From Clostridia bacterium (GTDB lineage Bacteria > Bacillota > Clostridia > Oscillospirales > CAG-272), in the NCBI GenBank assembly GCA_017467105.1, contig JAFTSU010000028.1, positions 79,217 through 143,216 on the forward strand: a stretch of 64,000 nucleotides of DNA, read 5' to 3'. Below, piece by piece: positions 51,641 to 60,388 of the stretch. Numbering within the stretch: position 1 is the first letter of the stretch; each line of letters starts with the position of its first letter. The position numbers were made by a program, and so were the translations under genes. The notes under the pieces are model-generated. The model was not told the origin of the DNA. It ran no database searches and saw only the letters and a list, made by a program, of their open reading frames with translations.

Positions 51641-52729
51641 CTATCCGTTCTTTTGCATTGCCCTAATCTCGTCAATCAGCCGTGGTATGATCTGTGACTC
51701 GGGTATCTTACAGATGATCTCGCCTCTCTTAAAGAGCAGCGCCTCACCCGAACCGCCCGCAATACCTATATCCGCTTCCCTTGCCTCGCCCGGTCCGTTC
51801 ACACCGCAGCCCATAAGAGCGACCTTGATATCGTTCTTATCGATCCCCGCGTCGATAGCGGCTGACTGAAAGGATTTGTGAAGGGATATTAGGTCTATTT
51901 TCGTTCTGCCGCAGGTTGGGCAGGAAATGATCTCCATTTTGCGTTTATCTGTAAGTTCAAGAGCGCGAAGAAGGCTCTCCGCTGCCTCGATTTCTCGACA
52001 CGGGTCGTCCGTTAAGGATATTCTGAGTGTGTCACCTATACCCTCGGAGAGAAGCGAGCCAACGCCTACAGAGCTCTTAATTATAGCTTGTGTACCGGCT
52101 CCCGCCTCTGTTACGCCAAGGTGCAGCGGATAGTCGGTGCGGGAGGCTACGAGACGGTTCGCGCGTATCATCGTCATAGGGTCGGATGATTTGATTGAAA
52201 GAACTATATCGTGAAAATCCATTTCCGAGAGCATATCCGCCTCTCTTATAGCGCTCTCGGCAAGTGCCTCCGCCGTGGGAGCCTTGTATTTCTCAAGTAT
52301 ATCCTTATCGAGAGAGCCGGAGTTTACTCCTATTCTGATAGGGATCCCCCTCTCCCGACAGGCGCGTACGATCTCCGATACACCCGTCGCAGATCCGATA
52401 TTTCCCGGGTTGATCCGGATCTTATCTGCCCCCGCCTCAACGGCAGCTATGGCAACCTTATAGCTGTAGTGTATATCCGCGACTAATGGAATTCTGACAC
52501 CCTGCGCCTTTGCCTCTGTGATAGCGGCGGCACTCTCCGAATCCGGAATCGATAGTCTGACTATATCGCAGCCTGCGTCGGCGAGAGCGATGATCTGATC
52601 AATGGTTGCTCTCGTATCGTGAGGGTCGGTATTAGTCATCGACTGTACCGTAATAGGACTGTTTCCGCCTATCAGCACGTCACCTACCCTCACAGCGCGC
52701 GTGGCTCTTCTGTATTCGTTATATTTCAT
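51641..52729 (-). CDS. ispG: 4-hydroxy-3-methylbut-2-enyl diphosphate synthase
   Basis: A 362-residue [4Fe-4S] enzyme of the non-mevalonate isoprenoid pathway. The TIM-barrel start has VLIGGNSPITVQSMTNTDPH, DIVRLSIPDSESAAAI and VADIHYSYKVAIAAVEAGAD. The C-terminal cluster ligands are ISCPTCGRTKIDLI and VALMGCGVNGPGEAREADIG. Its partner Dxr is encoded three genes away in the same direction. The 171-base leader between rseP and ispG holds competing stems, reported as a finding. Confidence 0.96.
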   Translation of the reverse strand: MKYNEYRRATRAVRVGDVLIGGNSPITVQSMTNTDPHDTRATIDQIIALADAGCDIVRLSIPDSESAAAITEAKAQGVRIPLVADIHYSYKVAIAAVEAGADKIRINPGNIGSATGVSEIVRACRERGIPIRIGVNSGSLDKDILEKYKAPTAEALAESAIREADMLSEMDFHDIVLSIKSSDPMTMIRANRLVASRTDYPLHLGVTEAGAGTQAIIKSSVGVGSLLSEGIGDTLRISLTDDPCREIEAAESLLRALELTDKRKMEIISCPTCGRTKIDLISLHKSFQSAAIDAGIDKNDIKVALMGCGVNGPGEAREADIGIAGGSGEALLFKRGEIICKIPESQIIPRLIDEIRAMQKNG

Positions 52730-52900
52730 ACTGAAGCAATATCTCCGTTACTTTAGAAATGCCCGACTTGCTTACGGGATGCTTTCGGGCCTTGCCCGTT
52801 CGTGTGAGAGTTTTGACTCTCGTTCTGTAATTTCCTCTTACCAATACGTCAGCACCATTTTACTCGTTGATAGCGATAGAGTGATAGGGTAAATCACCGA

Positions 52901-53950
52901 CTAAAAGATCAGCTGCAGGACGTCCTTGACTAAAATCACGGCGGACAGACCGAGCAGCAGGACAAGTCCAACCGCGTTTATAACTCCCTCCACCTTAACG
53001 GGAAGGCGCTTACGGGTGATCATTTCAATAAGGATAGTGAGTATTCTGCCACCGTCAAGAGCCGGAATGGGAAGCAGATTCATAACGCCGAGATTGATAC
53101 TGATCAGCGCGGTGAGGTATAAAAGCGGCTCAACGCCTGCCTTTGCCGCGTCACCGATAGCCGTGGATATGCCAACCGGTCCCGATACCGCCTCGAAGGA
53201 GTATCTGCCGGTGATAAGATCTGCTATGGATTCATAGCACATTCGGAGCATAAGCACTCCCTTTGCAAAGGAATAATTTAACACGCTCCCCACCGTCTTC
53301 TCGGCACGGAAGACCTTAAAGTCCATCATACCGAACGTCTGACCCGACTCGGAAATAGTGGGAAACGTCACGTCCTCGAGGACGATCCTCTCTCCGTTTC
53401 TCAGTACGGTAAGATCTATCGGCTCGTGACCGCGGCGCATTATCTCATAGGACAGCTGATCCGCAATAGCTACACGTCTGCCGTCGACCTCAATGATCCT
53501 ATCGTATATCATAAGCCCCTGATCCTCTGTGGATATCTCATATCCCGTATCGGTCTCGGGCACAAATTCGCCTACCACGGTACCTCCGATATTCACGAGT
53601 GAGGTGTAGATTATCAGCACGATAAAGCCAACCGTGATATTGACCGCAGCGCCTGCTACCGTGATTATAAATCTCTGCCAGGCAGGCTTCTTATCAAAGG
53701 AGTTGGGATCATCGCTTTCGTCGTTTTCGCCGGCCATTGCAACGTATCCGCCGATCGGTACTGCGGAAACAGCGTAATTTATGCCGGTTTTCTTGGATTT
53801 ATATTGTATGATCTTCGGGCCCATACCGATTGAAAACTCGTGTATCTTCACCTTGAAAAGCCGGGCAAAGAAGTAATGACCAAACTCGTGTACGAAGATC
53901 AAAAATCCGAAAATCAGTATTGCTAATATTATGGTTGTAACTGTGCTCAA
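52901..53950 (-). CDS. rseP: site-2 intramembrane metalloprotease RseP/RasP
   Basis: A 349-residue membrane protease that cuts anti-sigma factors and signal-peptide remnants within the membrane. The zinc motif is FVHEFGHYFFARLF at residues 20-33 in the first helix. A PDZ domain lies at about 120-210. The second active-site motif NLLPIPALDGGRILTILIEM sits in a later helix. The start is a TTG with GGAG 7 bases upstream; no ATG is available near the family start. The 198-base gap before dxr's stop contains no gene. Confidence 0.95.
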   Translation of the reverse strand: MSTVTTIILAILIFGFLIFVHEFGHYFFARLFKVKIHEFSIGMGPKIIQYKSKKTGINYAVSAVPIGGYVAMAGENDESDDPNSFDKKPAWQRFIITVAGAAVNITVGFIVLIIYTSLVNIGGTVVGEFVPETDTGYEISTEDQGLMIYDRIIEVDGRRVAIADQLSYEIMRRGHEPIDLTVLRNGERIVLEDVTFPTISESGQTFGMMDFKVFRAEKTVGSVLNYSFAKGVLMLRMCYESIADLITGRYSFEAVSGPVGISTAIGDAAKAGVEPLLYLTALISINLGVMNLLPIPALDGGRILTILIEMITRKRLPVKVEGVINAVGLVLLLGLSAVILVKDVLQLIF

Positions 53951-54148
53951 TGGGATTCTCCATTCTGATTACTGTTTGTCTTGGCGCGAGAACACTCTCA
54001 CGCTATTTGTATTTGCCGATCTGACATTTTGCGTCTTTGAACGAAATACGTCAGCAAAATGGCAAAACGTATTGCACTTTGACGTACTATGGCTGATCGA
54101 GTCAGCTGATAACTTAGGTGTTGGCGGCTTGCAGATCTCTTTATGAGG

Positions 54149-55309
54149 TCATCGCGAATAATCATCTACAAGCTCTGACGCCCTTGCCATAGCGGCGCTG
54201 TTAAAGGATAATATTTCGTCAATCCGCTCCGCCCTTGACGCGTCCGGGAAAGAGTCGTAAGTGTGGGAGACGACTTCTGAAATTGCGGTAAACGGAAGCT
54301 TACCTGACAGGAAGGCTACCGCGGCAACCTCGTCCGCGCCGTTCAAAAGTGCCGGACAAGCTCCACCTGCTCTGACTGCCGCGCGGGAAAGGTCAAGCAG
54401 CGGAAATGCCTTCGTATCCGGAGGGGCGAAGGTCAGGCTACCGATCTGATCGAGCTCTAAGGGAGAGATGACGCTTTGCCTTCTCAACGGGTAGCTCAGC
54501 GAATACTCCACAGCAGATCGCATATCCGGAAGTGACATCTCGCCTATCACGGTATTATCGATATATTCCACCGCGGAATGAAGCACGCTTTCTCTGTGAA
54601 TTAACACCTTTATCTGATCCTCACGGACCGAGAAGAGATGAACAGCTTCTATTATTTCAAAGCCCTTATTCATAAGGGTGGCGCAATCCACGGTAATTTT
54701 CTTTCCCATTTTCCAGGTGGGGTGATCGAGGGCATCGGAAACGTTGACATTCTTCAGCTCCTCCTGTGAATATCCATAGAACGCGCCGCCTGATGCGGTA
54801 AGAAAAATGCGTTTAATTTCACACGGGTTACCACTTCTTAAGGATTGGAAGATTGCGGAATGCTCGCTGTCGACGGGTATTATCTCGCAGCCTTTATCAC
54901 GAGCCAGCTTCATTATCTGACTGCCAGCGATAACAAGAGACTCCTTGTTTGCGAGAGCCAGACGCTTGCCCGTGCCTATTACCTCAAGAGTGGGACGAAG
55001 TCCCGCTGTTCCGAGTATTGCGTTGATATAGGTATCAGAGCCTGCCTCTGCTATGCCGTCGAGTATTCCCCCTTCACCCGAGAGAACCTTGACGGAGGTA
55101 TCAGCGAGAACGGTACGAAGCTCCCCTGCGGCAGACTCGTCAGCCATTACGACTGTCCTTGGCTTGAGTCTGCGCGAAAGAGACTCCATCTCCTTGACAC
55201 TTCTGTTTGCTGTCAGAAGGTCTACGGCTATGCCCTGCTTCTCTGCAACCTCTGCCGCCTGTAAGCCTACGGAGCCGGTCGCTCCGAGTATGGAAACAGA
55301 TCTATTCAT
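54149..55309 (-). CDS. dxr: 1-deoxy-D-xylulose 5-phosphate reductoisomerase
   Basis: A 386-residue NADPH enzyme that commits carbon to the MEP isoprenoid pathway. It shows VSILGATGSVGLQAAEVAEK (NADPH site), GKRLALANKESLVIAGSQIM, metal ligands in IIPVDSEHSAIFQSL and LTASGGAFYG, and MGKKITVDCATLMNKGFEII. Length is normal. It lies in the conserved string between cdsA and rseP. A terminator-like hairpin upstream suggests that it may be expressed below the genes before it. Confidence 0.96.
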   Translation of the reverse strand: MNRSVSILGATGSVGLQAAEVAEKQGIAVDLLTANRSVKEMESLSRRLKPRTVVMADESAAGELRTVLADTSVKVLSGEGGILDGIAEAGSDTYINAILGTAGLRPTLEVIGTGKRLALANKESLVIAGSQIMKLARDKGCEIIPVDSEHSAIFQSLRSGNPCEIKRIFLTASGGAFYGYSQEELKNVNVSDALDHPTWKMGKKITVDCATLMNKGFEIIEAVHLFSVREDQIKVLIHRESVLHSAVEYIDNTVIGEMSLPDMRSAVEYSLSYPLRRQSVISPLELDQIGSLTFAPPDTKAFPLLDLSRAAVRAGGACPALLNGADEVAAVAFLSGKLPFTAISEVVSHTYDSFPDASRAERIDEILSFNSAAMARASELVDDYSR

Positions 55310-55350
55310 TATTACTCCAAATGTTTATTTCCGAAGCTACGCTTCGGGGG

Positions 55351-55383
55351 TTAAAAACCGCCACACATACACGCGCGGCGGTT
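55351..55383 (-). terminator. terminator-like hairpin between cdsA and dxr
   Basis: On the minus strand AACCGCC pairs with GGCGGTT around a 14-base loop and is followed by TTTTTAA. Two further stems flank it: one ending cdsA (55410-55436) and a CCGAAGC/GCTTCGG stem just before the dxr ribosome site (55331-55347). It may act as a partial terminator or attenuator inside the operon. Confidence 0.5.
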
Positions 55384-55436
55384 GGTGTTTTCCTATTGAT
55401 AAATTTGAATTTTTGTCCCGAGGGCACGGGCAAAAA

Positions 55437-56267
55437 TCAATTGAACGGAGGAAGAAGGATACAGATCGCCATAAGCGGCGTGGATACCGCAAGCACGGAG
55501 TCAAATCTGTCCATAATTCCGCCGTGGCCGGGAAGAATGCTTCCGTAATCCTTAACACCGTACTCACGCTTGATAAGGGAAGCTGCCAGGTCACCCAGCT
55601 GAGAAATAAACGAAAGTATCAGACCTATTATTGCGAGGGACAGGTAATTTGCGCTTACCTCTGTGAAAAGCTCGATGAGTAGTCCGTAAATGAGGCATGC
55701 TGCAACCGCGCCGAAAATACCGGATACTGCTCCCTCTACGGTCTTCTTGGGGCTGACGTCGGGGATAAGCTTATGCTTGCCGAAAAGAGAGCCGCCGAAA
55801 TACGCCATAACGTCGGTGCACCAAGCGGCAACGAACGCCAGCATAACGGAAAAGAGACCGTGCTCTATGTATCTTACCGTAGAGAGCGAGGTGAAGGACG
55901 CCGAAACGTACGTAACGGCGAGAAATACCTCAGCCGCCTTTGACATTCTGAAGCTTCCGTGAGAAAATACCGCTATGCACATAAGATACAGCATATAGCT
56001 GAATAAGACCGCCGAAACGAATAGCAGATACTCAAGTCGCGAGTCTTTTGTAAAATAGTAGCTCATAAGAGGCAGGACAATAGCGATAAGATACGCAGGC
56101 ACTGATGCCGCATACTTTTTCTCTGTTTTCATAACCCGAAGCAACTCAAACACCGCAACGGCAGCAAGCGCAGCCAGCACTATAGGGTATATTAAATATT
56201 CAGAAAAAATGAGGATCGGAATAGCGATAGCAACAAGTATCGCTCCGGTTATAGTTCTGATTTTCAT
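55437..56267 (-). CDS. cdsA: phosphatidate cytidylyltransferase
   Basis: A 276-residue multi-spanning membrane enzyme that makes CDP-diacylglycerol, the precursor of all phospholipids. Eight hydrophobic segments are visible, starting TITGAILVAIAIPILIFSEY. Near the C-terminus the family signature is complete: SQLGDLAASLIKREYGVKDY and GSILPGHGGIMDRFDSV. It lies 37 bases after uppS. Position and direction match the conserved Bacillota order. Confidence 0.95.
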   Translation of the reverse strand: MKIRTITGAILVAIAIPILIFSEYLIYPIVLAALAAVAVFELLRVMKTEKKYAASVPAYLIAIVLPLMSYYFTKDSRLEYLLFVSAVLFSYMLYLMCIAVFSHGSFRMSKAAEVFLAVTYVSASFTSLSTVRYIEHGLFSVMLAFVAAWCTDVMAYFGGSLFGKHKLIPDVSPKKTVEGAVSGIFGAVAACLIYGLLIELFTEVSANYLSLAIIGLILSFISQLGDLAASLIKREYGVKDYGSILPGHGGIMDRFDSVLAVSTPLMAICILLPPFN

Positions 56268-56304
56268 TTATTATTTGAAACCAACCTGATTACAAAAAAT
56301 TACT

Positions 56305-57126
56305 TCATAATCCGCCAAGTCTTCTGTGGCGGGAATAGTATTCGTCAATAAAACTGTTTACGTGTCTCTCCCTGACGTCCGGCCATAGAAGATCGGTAAA
56401 GATCAACTCGGAATAAGCGGACTGCCAAAGCAGGAAGTTGGAGAGACGCATCTCTCCACCCGTTCTTATGATAAGATCCGGATCGGGTATATCCCTTGTA
56501 TACATAAGAGAGGAAAGCTCCCTCTCGGTAATGGGCTTCTCCGTATTTATAGGGTTGCTTGATATACGCGCGATATCAGCGCTTTCTTTATCTTTTAGGG
56601 ACGGTGTATCGGCAACGTCGTCATCCTCGCGGATACGGCGTCTATACTCCGACAGAGCCAGATTTACCGCTCTGACTATCTCCGCTCTGCCGCCGTAATT
56701 TAAAGCTATGGAGCATACTTCACGTCTTTCTGAAGAGAGCGAGCTTACGTACTCACATCTCTCCCTCAGCATCGGAGAAAGAGGAGAGAGATCACCGATA
56801 AATCTGAAGCCTATTGCTTCATCCTTCTCTATAATCGGTATGACCTTGTCATTGATGGCGGTATAGATCAGACTCATAATACCGTCTACCTCGTCTGCAG
56901 GTCTCTTCCAATTTTCAGTAGAAAAGGCGTAGAGAGTAATATATCGCACGCCTCTGTCCCGAAAGGCGCGAAGGACCTCGGGAACAGCTCTTGCCCCTGC
57001 GACATGCCCCTCGGTACGAGGGAGTCCGCGCTTCTCTGCCCATCTGCCGTTGCCATCCATTATGATGGCTACGGAATCAAGCTGCTTTGCCGCCTTTGCG
57101 CTGTAAGCCTCAGAAATCGCGGACAC
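56305..57126 (-). CDS. uppS: isoprenyl transferase (undecaprenyl diphosphate synthase)
   Basis: A cis-prenyltransferase of up to 273 residues that makes the C55 carrier lipid for cell wall synthesis. It shows SVAIIMDGNGRWAEKRGLPR (about 18-37), YITLYAFSTENWKRPADEVD and DLIIRTGGEMRLSNFLLWQS, all diagnostic. It carries a roughly 30-residue insert (RIREDDDVADTPSLKDKES) between strands, longer than usual. The first possible start, GTG at 57126, is one base from GGGAGG. An in-frame ATT at 57117 has ideal 8-base spacing and may be the real start. An in-frame TAG four codons upstream rules out longer forms. Confidence 0.93.
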   Translation of the reverse strand: MSAISEAYSAKAAKQLDSVAIIMDGNGRWAEKRGLPRTEGHVAGARAVPEVLRAFRDRGVRYITLYAFSTENWKRPADEVDGIMSLIYTAINDKVIPIIEKDEAIGFRFIGDLSPLSPMLRERCEYVSSLSSERREVCSIALNYGGRAEIVRAVNLALSEYRRRIREDDDVADTPSLKDKESADIARISSNPINTEKPITERELSSLMYTRDIPDPDLIIRTGGEMRLSNFLLWQSAYSELIFTDLLWPDVRERHVNSFIDEYYSRHRRLGGL

Positions 57127-57139
57127 CTCCCGTCTATGA

Positions 57140-57694
57140 TCAGATCTCCATTATCTCCTTGGTCTTAGCCGCGGTAATGGAGTCGATCTCCTTTATGTAC
57201 TTATCGGTAAGGTCCTGAATAAGCTTGTCGGACTGCTTTGCCTCATCCTCGGTCATAACTGAATTCTTCTTATCTGCCTTAACCTTATCATTTGCGTCGC
57301 GGCGGATATTTCTGATAGCGACCTTAGCATCCTCGCCCATCTTAGATATCTGCTTGGAAAGCTCCTTTCTACGCTCCTCAGTCGTAGGAGGGAAGGAGAG
57401 ACGGATAGCAGAGCCGTCGTTCTGAGGATTGATGCCGATATCAGAGGTGAGAATAGCCTTCTCTATGCCCTTCATAGCGGACTTATCCCAAGCGGTGATG
57501 GTGATGGTGCGAGCGTCAGTCACCTTGATCTCTGCGATGGAGGATATGGGAGTGGGGGAGCCGTAGTAATCAACCATAACTCTCTTGAGAACGTCGGGAT
57601 TTGCTCTGCCCGCTCTGATAGTGGAGAGGTTTTCCGAATATGAGCTAATGGTTTTCTGCATTTTTGATTCGTATTCTTTGGTATCTATTTTCAT
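57140..57694 (-). CDS. frr: ribosome recycling factor
   Basis: A 184-residue factor that, with EF-G, splits the post-termination ribosome. The tRNA-like three-helix domain is recognisable (TISSYSENLSTIRAGRANPD; AIRNIRRDANDKVKADKKNS), and the small beta domain has YYGSPTPISSIAEIKVTDAR and SAIRLSFPPTTEERRKELSK. Length is exactly typical. A ribosome site AGGAGGAAGC precedes the ATG. It has its own promoter and is followed 13 bases later by uppS. Confidence 0.97.
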   Translation of the reverse strand: MKIDTKEYESKMQKTISSYSENLSTIRAGRANPDVLKRVMVDYYGSPTPISSIAEIKVTDARTITITAWDKSAMKGIEKAILTSDIGINPQNDGSAIRLSFPPTTEERRKELSKQISKMGEDAKVAIRNIRRDANDKVKADKKNSVMTEDEAKQSDKLIQDLTDKYIKEIDSITAAKTKEIMEI

Positions 57695-57711
57695 AGCTTC
57701 CTCCTATATAT

Positions 57712-57739
57712 TTTATAGTATTTTTAGAAAAATATTCAA
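57712..57739 (-). promoter_or_regulatory. probable promoter for frr and downstream genes
   Basis: On the minus strand TTGAAT (57739-57734) and TATAAA (57717-57712) are spaced by 16 bases in an A/T-rich stretch just before the frr ribosome site. The short leader is compatible with direct initiation of the frr-uppS-cdsA block. Confidence 0.6.
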
Positions 57740-57801
57740 GATTTTTCCACGGTACAAAGCAATATGGCCGCACCGGGTGGCTCGCCGGGTAATACCGCCT
57801 C

Positions 57802-58500
57802 TTATTCGGGTGAGATGACCGTACCGAGAGACTCTCCGCGTATAGCCTTAAGAATATCCTCCGGCTCACGAAGACCGAATACGCGAATGGGCATACCCAC
57901 GGACATACAGAACGCGGTGGCAGTCGCGTCGATCGCCTTCAGATTCATGGAAAGCACCTCGGATGCCTTGATATGCTCTATCCTCTTGGCATTCGGGTTC
58001 TTACGAGGGTCATCGGTATAGATATAATCCACGTTCTTCGCCATAAGCATAGCGTCAGCGCCGATCTCGGACGCTCTGACCGCGCCTGCAGTATCGGTAG
58101 AAAGGAACGGAATTCCAAGTCCCGCGCCGAATACAACCGCCTTACCTGACTGAAGAGCGCTCACAGCCTCCTCGGCGGAATAGGGCTTAGCGAAGGGGGA
58201 CATAGAAACGGCAGTCATAACCTCACAGCCAACGCCCGCCCTCTCGATAGAATCCTTAAGATAGATCGAGTTAATAACAGTTGCCAGCATACCCATACGG
58301 TCTGCCGCCGTTCTGTCCATATCGCTGCCCTGTCTGCCGCGCCAAATATTTCCCGCTCCTACGACTACGGCTATTTCGTAGCCCTCGCCCACAGCAGTTG
58401 CTACCGCTCTGGCTACACGGTCTACGAATGCTGAGTCGTAAAGCTCGCCTGTTCCGTTGGAAAGCGCCTCGCCTGACAGCTTAAGTAAAATACGTTTCAT
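57802..58500 (-). CDS. pyrH: UMP kinase
   Basis: A 232-residue hexameric amino-acid-kinase-fold enzyme that phosphorylates UMP. It shows RILLKLSGEALSNGTGELYD, IAVVVGAGNIWRGRQGSDMD, VFGAGLGIPFLSTDTAGAVR, ADAMLMAKNVDYIYTDDPRK and the C-terminal PIRVFGLREPEDILKAIRGE. It is the usual neighbour of frr. The rpsB and tsf genes normally found before pyrH are absent; a split transketolase occupies that place. A G/C stem (58536-58550) sits in the gap upstream. Confidence 0.96.
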   Translation of the reverse strand: MKRILLKLSGEALSNGTGELYDSAFVDRVARAVATAVGEGYEIAVVVGAGNIWRGRQGSDMDRTAADRMGMLATVINSIYLKDSIERAGVGCEVMTAVSMSPFAKPYSAEEAVSALQSGKAVVFGAGLGIPFLSTDTAGAVRASEIGADAMLMAKNVDYIYTDDPRKNPNAKRIEHIKASEVLSMNLKAIDATATAFCMSVGMPIRVFGLREPEDILKAIRGESLGTVISPE

Positions 58501-58555
58501 AAATCCTATACCTTTCAGCTTCTTATTGAGGAGGACGGGGCTGTGCCCCGCCGTC

Positions 58556-59503
58556 TTATTTCTTGAGCGCTACTGCGGCACGAGCCTTTGCTGCGATGTT
58601 AGCGGCAGTGAGACCGTACATCTCGAGAAGCTCGGGAACCTTACCGCTCTTGCCAAACTTATCCTCAACTCCAACTCTCATTACGGGAACGGGACAGCTC
58701 TCTGCGAGAGTCTCGCAGACAGCGGCGCCAAGTCCGCCGATAATGCTGTGCTCCTCTGCGGTTACTACCGCGCCCGTCTTCTCAGCGTAGGATACGAGAA
58801 GCTCCTTGTCGATAGGCTTGATGGTATGTACGTTGATAACAGCCGCGCTGATGCCCTCTGCCGCGAGGATCTCGGATGCCTCTACTGCAAGGTGGGTCAT
58901 ATAGCCGGTAGCTACGAGGGTAACGTCTGTGCCGTCCTTGTAAACTACGCCGCGGCCAAGCTCGAACTTATAATCCGGAACGAGCTCAGGGGTGAGGTTC
59001 GGTACTGCAAATCTGCCGAAGCGAAGGTAGCAAGGGCCGTCGTGATTAAGCGCTGCCTCTACTGCCGCATAAGCCTCTGTAGCATCCGCGGGACAGATAA
59101 CGCTCATGCCGGGAATAGTACGCATAAGCGCGAGATCCTCGCTGCACTGGTGTGTAGCGCCGTCCTCACCAACAGTGATGCTGGCGTGAGTGCCGACGAT
59201 ATTAACGTTAAGGTGGGGATAGCCGATGGAGTTTCTGATCTGCTCGTAGGCTCTGCCCGCAGCGAACATTGCGAAGGAGGTTGCGAAAACCTTCTTGCCC
59301 GTCGTAGCGATACCTGCCGCTACGCTGACCATATTTCCCTCCGCGATACCGCAGTCGAAGAATCTCTCGGGAAACTTCTTCTTGAACATTCCTGTTTTGG
59401 TAGCCGCCGCAAGATCGGCGTCGAGAACGACGAAATCATATTTATCGCCAAGGGCGGAGAGAGCTTCGCCGTAGCTTTCTCTGGTTGCTTTCTTATCTGC
59501 CAT
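58556..59503 (-). CDS. transketolase, C-terminal subunit
   Basis: A 315-residue protein holding the pyrimidine-binding and C-terminal domains of transketolase. It shows YDFVVLDADLAAATKTGMFK, FFDCGIAEGNMVSVAAGIAT (catalytic Glu that activates thiamine diphosphate), HASITVGEDGATHQCSEDLA and MSVICPADATEAYAAVEAAL. Together with the preceding N-terminal subunit it makes a complete two-subunit transketolase for the non-oxidative pentose phosphate route, which supplies erythrose 4-phosphate to the aromatic pathway. It lies 11 bases after the N-terminal gene. Confidence 0.95.
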   Translation of the reverse strand: MADKKATRESYGEALSALGDKYDFVVLDADLAAATKTGMFKKKFPERFFDCGIAEGNMVSVAAGIATTGKKVFATSFAMFAAGRAYEQIRNSIGYPHLNVNIVGTHASITVGEDGATHQCSEDLALMRTIPGMSVICPADATEAYAAVEAALNHDGPCYLRFGRFAVPNLTPELVPDYKFELGRGVVYKDGTDVTLVATGYMTHLAVEASEILAAEGISAAVINVHTIKPIDKELLVSYAEKTGAVVTAEEHSIIGGLGAAVCETLAESCPVPVMRVGVEDKFGKSGKVPELLEMYGLTAANIAAKARAAVALKK

Positions 59504-59514
59504 GTCAGTACTCC

Positions 59515-60354
59515 TTATTTAAGTGATTCAGCTATTTTCTCAAGATCGGCAATAGCTACCTTGTACAGATCCTCCTTGGGAGCGGCGCCGTGCCACTCGC
59601 AAGCGTTCTCCATATAGGATACGCCCTTGCCCTTGACGGACTTAGCGATAATAACGGTGGGCTTGCCCTTGACTGTACGCGCCTCGTTAAGCGCTGCCTC
59701 TATCTGATCAAGGTCGTGAGCGTCAATTGAAATAACGTGCCAGCCGAACGCGCGGAATTTCTCATCATGAGGCGTGGGGTTCATAACCTCCTTGATAGGA
59801 CCGTCGATCTGAAGACCGTTCCAGTCGAGGAACGCTACGAGATTATCAAGCTTATAATGAGCGGCAAACATAGCTGCCTCCCAAACCTGACCCTCCTCGC
59901 TCTCACCGTCGCCAAGAACGGTGTATACGCGGTAGGTCTTGGAATCGATCTTGCCGGACAGAGCCATACCGCAAGCGGCAGAGAAGCCGAGACCGAGAGA
60001 GCCGGTGGTCATATCAACACCGGGTGTGCCCTTCATATCAGGGTGGCCCTGAAGATGAGAGGTCGTCTTACGAAGGGTCTTGAGATACTCCTTATCGAAG
60101 AAGCCGCGCTCGGCAAGAGCCGCGTAAAGCGCGGGGGCTGTATGACCCTTGGAGAGAACGAAGCGATCGCGCGCCTCCCACTTTGGATTCTTGGGATCGA
60201 TATTCATCTCCTCAAAATAAAGATATGCCATAATTTCGGCAATAGACAGCGAGCCACCGGGATGACCGCAGCCAGCGTTGTAGACGCCCTCAATGATATC
60301 TATACGGATATCGTTGGCTATGCGGGCGAGAGAGAGTTTTTTTGACTGTTCCAT
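59515..60354 (-). CDS. transketolase, N-terminal subunit
   Basis: A 279-residue protein with the thiamine-diphosphate pyrophosphate-binding domain. It shows IDIIEGVYNAGCGHPGGSLS (His ligands), RDRFVLSKGHTAPALYAALA, TTGSLGLGFSAACGMALSGK and the ThDP motif VLGDGESEEGQVWEAAMFAA ending in LDNLVAFLDWNGLQIDG. Split transketolases of this type are common in Clostridia and Archaea. First gene of a two-gene operon behind a perfect promoter. Confidence 0.95.
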   Translation of the reverse strand: MEQSKKLSLARIANDIRIDIIEGVYNAGCGHPGGSLSIAEIMAYLYFEEMNIDPKNPKWEARDRFVLSKGHTAPALYAALAERGFFDKEYLKTLRKTTSHLQGHPDMKGTPGVDMTTGSLGLGFSAACGMALSGKIDSKTYRVYTVLGDGESEEGQVWEAAMFAAHYKLDNLVAFLDWNGLQIDGPIKEVMNPTPHDEKFRAFGWHVISIDAHDLDQIEAALNEARTVKGKPTVIIAKSVKGKGVSYMENACEWHGAAPKEDLYKVAIADLEKIAESLK

Positions 60355-60388
60355 AACTTATCTCCAATAAAAAAATATATTCTAATAT

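Noticed and set aside
58536..58550. Terminator between the transketolase and pyrH genes
   Set aside because: CGGGGC/GCCCCG forms a stem, but no T-run follows on the minus strand.
58457..59617. A 386-codon plus-strand frame opposite the transketolase and pyrH genes
   Set aside because: Long antisense frame caused by the codon bias of the real genes on the minus strand. The transketolase motifs on the other strand are unambiguous.
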